Assembly: GCA_022772675.1 (NCBI GenBank)
Contig: JALEZW010000056.1
Location: 1-32,275, forward strand
Source: Agathobacter sp.
Lineage (GTDB): Bacteria; Bacillota; Clostridia; Lachnospirales; Lachnospiraceae
Direction of reading: 5' to 3'
DNA: 32,275 bases
This document shows, piece by piece, positions 27,087 through 32,275 of the stretch. The notes beneath the pieces were generated by a model. That model had not been told where the DNA came from. It saw nothing but the letters and a program-made list of their open reading frames with translations, and made no database searches. Position 1 is the stretch's first letter. Each line of letters opens with the position of its first letter. Position numbers and translations under genes: made by a program.

Positions 27087-27283
27087 GTAACTATTCAAAA
27101 CCCCTCCCCATGCATTTGCAAAAACGCACGACAAGTCGTGCTTTCTCGCTGTTTCGCAGCTAATTTTGCTCATACATGGGGAGGTGGCTCTATTCGAGCT
27201 ACCTTACGAATAAGATAAGTAGCTTCTTACATGCAAGCATGACGAATCTACTTATCTTATTCTAAGGGGTTCTGAATAGTTAC
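27087..27283. repeat. 197-bp structured element with inverted termini (MITE-like or ncRNA)
   Basis: Terminal arms of 19 nt (27087-27105, beginning GTAACTATTC; 27265-27283) are inverted repeats with one mismatch. Inside are a second pair CCTCCCCATG (27103-27112)/CATGGGGAGG (27175-27184), a GCACGACAAGTCGTGC palindrome near 27126, and a perfect 14-bp hairpin AATAAGATAAGTAG (27209-27222)/CTACTTATCTTATT (27248-27261). It has no coding capacity. Related scraps are at 94-114 and 1073-1107, so it is a dispersed element. Confidence 0.7.
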
Positions 27284-27570
27284 CTTGACTTTTAAAAATT
27301 GAATTCTTAAAATAAGGGATGTCCAGTGGCGAAAGCGTAAATCCAGATAGGGTTTGCGCTTATTTGTTATGCGAAACCTATGCTCAGACAGGTTATGGCA
27401 GCTTTCCTGAAAAGACACCAACATTTTTGCGGTTCTTACAGGATGCCTGCGGATGGCAAAGGAAAATTTCTATTATGGAATTCTGCTTGGAATCCTAAAC
27501 TTTAAAGGTGGCTGGATGGTCACATCTAATAAAGAGACGGGGGACAGATTCAGTGTCATCATGGTAAGAA
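27284..27570. other. Stretch without a recognisable gene
   Basis: Between the structured element and the two-component remnant I see only a possible coding scrap (about 27390-27500, reading GYGSFPEKTPTFLRFLQDACGW then stop) that I cannot assign. It looks like more gene debris. Confidence 0.4.
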
Positions 27571-27885
27571 TTGATGATTCGGATACGTCTATTAGAACAT
27601 AGGGAGCTTCCCGTCATCTTTCTGACGGCAAAAGGAAAAACGCCGGATAAGGTAAAAGGACTGAGGGGTGGCGCAGCAGTCTTTTCTGGAAAAATGACCA
27701 GACCCTTACGAAAACTTTCCCAGGCAACACAGGAACTCTCAGAAGGAAATTATGACAGACGGGTGCAGCCCAGAGGCCGGGATGAGGTGGCTCTATTAAT
27801 GCAGGATTTTAATCATATGGCGGATGGCAGCTCTTTTTATGTCTTAAACAGGTTTGAAAACCCACAGCTCTATGGAAAGGAATGA
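27571..27885 (+). pseudogene. Fused remnants of a two-component response regulator and histidine kinase
   Basis: The 104-codon frame starts with a receiver-domain piece: LLEHRELPVIFLTAKGKTPDKVKGLRGG (the K of the T-A-K motif kept; the phosphorylated Asp part missing). It is joined straight to a HAMP-domain piece of a sensor kinase: MTRPLRKLSQATQELSEGNYDRR...GRDEVALLMQDFNHMAD. The output domain, the rest of the regulator, the kinase membrane part and the catalytic domain are all missing. The junction lies near 27670. The neighbouring VanY remnant suggests the original set sensed cell-wall stress or glycopeptides, which is an inference. Confidence 0.75.
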
Positions 27886-28010
27886 GACGGAGCCCTTTTG
27901 ACCGAGATGGGAACTTTCCTGACAGTCATGTAAATAATGCAGAATGGATACAGTATGGCAGATACTGTGATACATTTCCGGAGTATCCTTTGGACAAAAG
28001 GAGGAAGAAT

Positions 28011-28448
28011 ATGTCCAGAGGATTACGAAGGAAGAGAAAAATCAGGAAGCTTAAGAGACTCTGCAGGAGACTTTTGCGTATTACACTATTCGCCGTGCTC
28101 GCTACAGGATTATTTGCAGTGGTTTATGGGAAATGTGATTCCGTGCTGCATTCCAGCAAAACCCGGGGCAGGGTATTGGAGGGGAAAAAACGGCAGATGC
28201 TTACGGAAATGCTTCGAGCAGCGGGGGATGCCGGGTATGATTATTGGATTGCCTCCGGCAACGCAAATATGGATGCATCCCAGGCAGAGGAACCGGCGAA
28301 CCAGTGGCTGGTAATACATTGCAGTGAATACGGATTTATTCTGCGGTATCCACTGGATAAGGTATCTGTGACGAAAATAGCGTGGGAGCCATGGCATTTT
28401 CGGTACGTAGGCAGCAAAATATATCACGGAACACGGGATGACACTTGA
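28011..28448 (+). pseudogene. VanY-type D,D-carboxypeptidase remnant lacking its catalytic middle
   Basis: 145 codons. A basic N-terminus and signal anchor (LLRITLFAVLATGLFAVVYG, about residues 22-42) start after AAGGAGGA at the usual distance. The C-terminus has the VanY ending: WLVIHCSEYGFILRYPLDK and EPWHFRYVG with the last zinc-ligand His. The H-x6-D segment and surrounding catalytic domain, about 100 residues, are missing, so the enzyme should be inactive. The frame remains open across the junction near 28250-28290. It could be called a short CDS, but truncation against the family is clear. Confidence 0.7.
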
Positions 28449-28467
28449 GGAGTTTTGTAACCGGCTT

Positions 28468-28495
28468 TAAGAGCCAGAAGTCTGGGGGCTTTTTG
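28468..28495 (+). terminator. Intrinsic terminator after the VanY remnant
   Basis: A short stem (AGAGCCAGA paired with TCTGGGGGCT, with a small bulge) is followed by TTTTTG. Confidence 0.6.
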
Positions 28496-28502
28496 TGAAA
28501 AA

Positions 28503-28531
28503 TTGTAATTTAAGGGAAAATCTGCTATACT
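28503..28531 (+). promoter_or_regulatory. Promoter for the ABC permease genes
   Basis: TTGTAA (28503-28508) and TATACT (28526-28531) are 17 nt apart, just after the terminator and 105 nt before the permease start. Confidence 0.6.
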
Positions 28532-28635
28532 AATGAAAATGATTTGTATAGACCAAGAGGGTTTGGAATAGGAAAACCCATAAAGGAAATATTTTTATTC
28601 TCTTTATGAGCTTTTTAGCAGGGGGGAGGGCGAGA

Positions 28636-29559
28636 ATGAAAATGAAAAAGTACATATCTATTGATAACGGTCTTTTAATGCTCTGCATTAGTTTATTTTT
28701 ATTTATGATGTTTCTATGCTCGCAATTGTTATTCTGTGGATACGAAGAAAGTGAATCTCCTAAACAAAATTATATTATTGAGGAAGACGAAATAACAGTT
28801 CAGCAAATGAATCAGATCATAGAAATTCTCAGAGACAGGAATACAGATGCATATATAGATGGGATATATATGAGAGATGGGGAACTGTTTGATCGAAAAG
28901 CTGTGAGACTATGGTTATATCGTAAAGAACAGGCAGCACGTAAAGAAAAAACTATGATAGATGACCCTTTACAGGAGCTGGATTGGGAAAATTTATTTGA
29001 GGATGACCGATCACGTATTATTCAGGAAACCAATGAAAGAGAAACGGAATTCGAGAAAATATACCTGGTATTTTCAGGGAAACAGGAACCGGATGAATCC
29101 TTTATTCGTTCTATAACTTCCTGTATCCCAATAAGTAAATCGAATGAGCAGAGCCCGGAAAGAGGAAATTATCTGCAGTCATTTCAGGATAAGATGATGT
29201 TGTATTCATCAGTAGGAATTGCAGTATTTGGAATTGTCTGTATGTTTTCTTTTTCAGAGTTATGGATATACAGCCGGCAAAGGGAATGGATGATATGCAG
29301 AATCTATGGATTTCGTCAAGGTGATATCGCAAAGGGGATATTAAAGGAACTATTGGCGGTCTACGGGGCTTCTGTCGGTTGCGGAATAGTTCTGGTGTTG
29401 ATTTATCATTGGGTGTATCATTACGCTTATATGATTACGGGGAAGTGGATGTTTCTTTTTGTGGCAGAAATTATGATTGTTTACATTCTATTTTCCGGTT
29501 ATGTCATCTCCAGAGAATGCAAAATTATGAAGAAAGATAACGGAAGGGAAATACTATGA
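28636..29559 (+). CDS. FtsX/MacB-like ABC transporter permease
   Basis: A 307-residue membrane protein. One N-terminal helix (about residues 9-31, LLMLCISLFLFMMFLCSQLLFCG) is followed by an extracytoplasmic domain of about 160 residues, then three more helices near the C-terminus (SSVGIAVFGIVCMFSFSELWIYS, LLAVYGASVGCGIVLVLIYHW and MFLFVAEIMIVYILFSGYVI). 'RQREWMICRIYGFRQGDIAKGILKELL' between the last helices is typical of FtsX-type permeases. The full layout of one N-terminal and three C-terminal helices fits the family. GGGGGGAGGG 8 nt upstream decides the ATG at 28636. It overlaps the next gene by 4 nt. The partner permease and ATPase are damaged, so it is probably orphaned. Confidence 0.82.
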   Translation: MKMKKYISIDNGLLMLCISLFLFMMFLCSQLLFCGYEESESPKQNYIIEEDEITVQQMNQIIEILRDRNTDAYIDGIYMRDGELFDRKAVRLWLYRKEQAARKEKTMIDDPLQELDWENLFEDDRSRIIQETNERETEFEKIYLVFSGKQEPDESFIRSITSCIPISKSNEQSPERGNYLQSFQDKMMLYSSVGIAVFGIVCMFSFSELWIYSRQREWMICRIYGFRQGDIAKGILKELLAVYGASVGCGIVLVLIYHWVYHYAYMITGKWMFLFVAEIMIVYILFSGYVISRECKIMKKDNGREIL

Positions 29560-30362
29560 AATGGTTAATTATCGCATGGGATCAGATTCGATTGAACAAA
29601 AAGGTTTCCGGCATATTAATTTCGCTCATTGCCTTAAGTATTTTTCTTGTGGGTGTAATCGCTTTTTATAACAATATTTACAGCTATTCAGAGAGGCAAT
29701 GCCAAGAGGTTTTGAATGGAACCATTGATGAAACCGGTTTAATCTATGCCGAAAATAATTGCTCTTATTCACAGGATGCAAAGGATTTTATGAATGATGC
29801 AGCCAAAACAGGAATTGTGAAGGCAATTGGATCTGTTTCAGAAATGCAGACAGAACGTCTGCCGGAATTGGCGCATATTCAGAATCCTGATCATGATGAG
29901 CTCACCTGGATCTGGGTGGATGAGACAGCACGAAATCTTTGCAGCTTATCCTTTTATGAGAGCACAGATACAAAAGAGCAGGGGGAAAATGTATTTCATT
30001 TGTATCTGGGATACAATTTTAAGCAGGTGAAAGCAGGAACAAAATATGTTGTGAAAGACAGTCCGGGAGAGACCTGTACCTATGTTGTGGACGGCATTTT
30101 GAAAAAACATCAGAAATTTATTTACGGTGAGATTGCCACCGGAGGTGCTGCGGGAAACACGGCTGCGACCTATGATATGGACAATCGGGTAATGGTTTTT
30201 GGAAATGCGTATCCGCCATCCGGATACTGGATGTATGAGACCGGAGAACATGAAACAATGACAACAGCCAAGAGTAAATTACAGCAGCTGGCCAACAGCC
30301 ATAATATCCCCCGGAGCTTTCGGGAGGACAACAGCAGCGTTGTGCAATTGCCAGAGCCCTGA
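29556..30362 (+). pseudogene. Truncated FtsX/MacB-like permease fused to ATPase debris
   Basis: The 268-codon frame starts (ATGA overlap with the previous gene) with an N-terminal helix LISLIALSIFLVGVIAFYNNIYSY and a large extracytoplasmic domain, but has no C-terminal helices. After about residue 250 the frame enters, out of register, the ABC ATPase sequence and stops at 30362. The last ~17 codons are therefore meaningless read-through. The junction lies at about 30300-30311. The permease can no longer form the expected four-helix fold. Confidence 0.78.
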
Positions 30363-30556
30363 TAGCAAATACGGATTTATTATTATGTGATGAGCCAACA
30401 GGGGCACTGGACAGTGATAACAGTAATAAAATTATGGATGAGATTGACAAAATTCATAAAGAAGGAAAGACAATCATTATTGTCACCCACGATATGGAAG
30501 TAGCGCAGCGGTGCCAACGTATGATTCATATTACCGACGGGCGCATAGGTTTGTGA
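30311..30556 (+). pseudogene. C-terminal half of a MacB/LolD-type ABC ATPase
   Basis: Read in its own frame, 81 codons start at the ABC signature (ELSGGQQQRCAIARAL), continue through Walker B (LLLCDEPTGALD) and the H-loop (TIIIVTHDMEVA) and end ITDGRIGL stop. The Walker A half is missing. This order (permease, permease, ATPase) shows that the 3' end of the second permease gene and the 5' end of the ATPase gene were deleted together. Confidence 0.88.
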
Positions 30557-30574
30557 TAATACAGAAATTTGCAC

Positions 30575-30602
30575 TTGCAAAAAAAAATATATTTGCTATG
30601 AT
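30575..30602 (+). promoter_or_regulatory. Candidate promoter for the NUDIX-tatD operon
   Basis: TTGCAA (30575-30580) and TATGAT (30597-30602) are 16 nt apart. A GCGGGAA/TTCCCGC hairpin lies between the promoter and the gene at about 30640-30660. Confidence 0.5.
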
Positions 30603-30721
30603 TTGTATAGAATATAAATAGATTTTATGAATGAGCAGGGGCGGGAAATCTTCCCGCCGCTTCTCACATATACAGTGCTGCAGATTTTGTGTGGACTACT
30701 GTGTTATAAAGGAGGCAAATC

Positions 30722-31267
30722 ATGGAAATACTTGATATAGTGGATGAGGAAGGAAAACCAACCGGCGAGACAGTGGACAGAGAGCAGGCGCACCGTGAGG
30801 GCGTACTGCACCGTACATCCCATGTGTGGATTGCCAGAAATAAAAACGGGCGGATACAGCTTCTGTTACAGAAACGTTCCATGCAGAAGGATTCTTTTCC
30901 GGGGTGTTACGACATTTCCAGTGCGGGACATATTCCGGCAGGAGATGATTATGTGCAGTCTGCACTTCGGGAATTGAAAGAAGAACTGGGAGTCACGGTA
31001 AAGGAAGAGGATCTCATTAACTGTGGGCAGGTTCAGAAACAGGTGGATACGGAATTTGGGGGTGTGCCTTACCATGATCGCCAGATTTCCTGTGTTTTTC
31101 TGCTCTGGCTGGATCAGGAGGAAGAGGAATTTAACCTGCAGGAGGAAGAGGTAGACAGTGTGCGCTGGATGGATTATGCCCAGTGCCGTGGTATGGTGGC
31201 AGCAGATACCCTTCCAAACTGTATTATCATGGAAGAACTGAATATGCTGGAGGGACATTTTGCATGA
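30722..31267 (+). CDS. NUDIX hydrolase
   Basis: 181 residues. The Nudix box is GHIPAGDDYVQSALRELKEELG (about residues 67-88), which matches G-x5-E-x7-R-E-x2-E-E-x-G except that Asp replaces the first Glu. The start MEILDIVDEEGKPTGETVDREQAHREGVLHR is characteristic of the isopentenyl-diphosphate isomerase-like NUDIX group found in many Firmicutes; the substrate is unknown and it hydrolyses some nucleoside-diphosphate-linked compound. AAGGAGG lies 7 nt before the ATG. It overlaps tatD by 4 nt (ATGA), so the two are translated together. Confidence 0.92.
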   Translation: MEILDIVDEEGKPTGETVDREQAHREGVLHRTSHVWIARNKNGRIQLLLQKRSMQKDSFPGCYDISSAGHIPAGDDYVQSALRELKEELGVTVKEEDLINCGQVQKQVDTEFGGVPYHDRQISCVFLLWLDQEEEEFNLQEEEVDSVRWMDYAQCRGMVAADTLPNCIIMEELNMLEGHFA

Positions 31268-32043
31268 TTTTTGAGACCCATGCCCATTATAATGACGCAA
31301 AATTCGATACAGACCGGGAGGCAGTGCTGGCAGAACTGCCGGAGAGTGGTGTCTCACCGGTCATCAATGTGGGGGATTCCATCAGGTCAACGAAGGAAAC
31401 ACTTGCGCTGGCAGGAAGGTATTCCTTTCTTTATGCCGCAATCGGGGTACACCCCAGCGAAATCAGCGGGTTAAACGAAGAGACCTTTGCATGGCTGTCG
31501 CAGCAGACAGGGCGGGAAAAGGTCGTTGCTATGGGAGAAATCGGACTGGATTATTACTGGGATAAGGAATCGGAGATCCAAAAGCAGCAGCGTTACTGGT
31601 TTAAGCGGCAGCTGGCGCTGGCAAAGGAGAAAGAACTGCCGGTTATTATCCATTCCCGGGATGCAGCAGAGGATACCATGAACATTATGAAAGAGGCTCA
31701 CGCAGAAGGCATTTCCGGTGTGATTCACTGTTATTCCTATTCACCGGAGATGGCAAAGGAATACGTAAACATGGGCTATTATATAGGTGTTGGTGGAGTT
31801 GTCACTTTTAAAAATGCCAGGAAACTGGTTCGTACGGTGGAAGAGATTCCCCTGGAGCACATTTTATTGGAGACCGACTGCCCGTACATGGCACCGGAAC
31901 CCCATCGGGGAAGCCGCAATGATTCCCGCAATATTCCCTATGTAATTGCAAAGATTGCGGAGATTAAAGGCATTTCGCCGGAAACAGTGGAGAAAACCAC
32001 AAGAGAAAATGCGTTCCGGCTGTTTTCCCGAGTTCCGAGGTAA
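31264..32043 (+). CDS. tatD: TatD-family metal-dependent hydrolase (DNase)
   Basis: 259 residues with all TatD motifs: the opening FETHAHYND (H-x-H metal ligands near residues 5-7), AIGVHPSEI, GEIGLDYYW (Glu ligand near 92), VIIHSRDAAEDT (His), VIHCYSYS (His) and ETDCPYMAPEPHRG (Asp ligand near 205). The family uses two metal ions and acts as 3'-5' exonuclease or phosphoesterase in the cytoplasm. The start at 31264 is favoured by GGAGGG upstream and by the family's usual M-(I/L)-F/I-D/E-T-H-A-H start. It is coupled to the NUDIX gene by overlap. Confidence 0.95.
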   Translation: MIFETHAHYNDAKFDTDREAVLAELPESGVSPVINVGDSIRSTKETLALAGRYSFLYAAIGVHPSEISGLNEETFAWLSQQTGREKVVAMGEIGLDYYWDKESEIQKQQRYWFKRQLALAKEKELPVIIHSRDAAEDTMNIMKEAHAEGISGVIHCYSYSPEMAKEYVNMGYYIGVGGVVTFKNARKLVRTVEEIPLEHILLETDCPYMAPEPHRGSRNDSRNIPYVIAKIAEIKGISPETVEKTTRENAFRLFSRVPR

Positions 32044-32103
32044 ATGGCAGGTTGGGGGATGCGAAATTGTGGGGCGCAGAGCAGCGCGATTCGTGTATCA
32101 AAA

Positions 32104-32129
32104 GAGGGTCAAAATACCTTTTGACCCTC
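32104..32129. terminator. Terminator stem after tatD, interrupted by the intron
   Basis: GAGGGTCAAAA (32104-32114) pairs with TTTTGACCCTC (32119-32129) around TACC. On the plus strand the expected T-run is not present; ATCTCAT and then the intron follow. On the minus strand a short T-run follows. Confidence 0.7.
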
Positions 32130-32136
32130 ATCTCAT

Positions 32137-32275
32137 GTGCGCCTTGCGGCGCACGTTTCTAATGGGTGAAAGTCCCTAATCCGCCCTAGTAGTGGGAAGG
32201 ATACAGCCAAAGCTAAGGGTGTCCTATTCATAGCATCGATTATGATTAACGCGAGGGGAATCTGAAGGAAAGTGG
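32137..32275 (+). mobile_element. 5' part of a group II intron (bacterial class C-like)
   Basis: The sequence starts GTGCGCC, forms a GTGCGCC/GGCGCAC hairpin, then runs through GGGTGAAAGTCCC, GGATACAGCC, AAGGGTGTCC and GAATCTGAAGGAAAG, the conserved domain I strings of group II introns. The order and spacing resemble group IIC introns, which typically insert just after terminator stems, as here. The window ends inside domain I, so the reverse transcriptase and the 3' end cannot be seen. Confidence 0.85.

Overview
The window looks like part of the chromosome of a gut Firmicute, most likely a Lachnospiraceae-type Clostridia. This is inferred from the gene content (T-box leaders, AAA-ATPase/PD-(D/E)XK genes, DUF3791/DUF3990 genes, a GH2 beta-galactosidase beside a carbohydrate ABC transporter), strong AGGAGG ribosome binding sites and moderate GC. 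No rRNA or tRNA gene was seen, so genus is not assignable by eye.

Layout. 1-2630: an XRE regulator (minus), a Dabb-domain protein (plus), and a BASS-family sodium symporter (minus) preceded by a T-box riboswitch. 2760-10217: a carbohydrate-use locus with an AraC regulator, a lipoprotein sugar-binding protein, two ABC permeases and a GH2 beta-galactosidase; intrinsic hairpins after the binding protein and before lacZ probably set relative expression. The ABC ATPase is absent and presumably supplied in trans. 10640-12650: a defence/conflict-like island with a deletion-collapsed type ISP-like restriction-helicase gene and a translationally coupled trio of small genes (DUF3791, DUF3990, small unknown). 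12760-18180: T-box-controlled metG, a 490-residue unknown and a CPBP-type membrane protease with an unusual soluble C-terminal region. 18184-18600: gene debris.

18781-22161: two consecutive ECF sigma factor/membrane anti-sigma modules. 22279-26471: an AAA-ATPase with a PD-(D/E)XK tail, a second unrelated ATPase also ending in a nuclease-like domain, and a secreted M15 peptidase. A perfect 40-bp palindrome and a repeated leader hairpin lie between the two ATPases. 26472-28450 is almost gene-free and the richest in unexplained structure: a fragment of the AAA-ATPase gene, a nine-unit tandem array with a 52-bp period in which most units carry an inverted repeat, a 197-bp highly folded element with 19-nt inverted termini, then remnants of a two-component system and a VanY-type peptidase. 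28636-30556: a MacB/FtsX-like ABC transporter whose second permease and ATPase have been fused by deletion. 30722-32043: overlapping NUDIX and TatD genes. The window ends inside the 5' part of a group II intron inserted directly after the tatD terminator stem.

Two themes stand out. First, at least five loci carry large internal deletions that join the head of one gene to the tail of the same or a neighbouring gene, indicating strong deletional decay (or, less likely, assembly error). Second, several non-coding palindromic elements recur in the window. No single operon is clearly a new system. The best candidates for unexplained biology are the 52-bp hairpin array, the DUF3791/DUF3990 trio, the T-box-controlled BASS transporter and the CPBP protein with its extra domain. 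All family names come from reading the translated sequence by eye; no database search was run.
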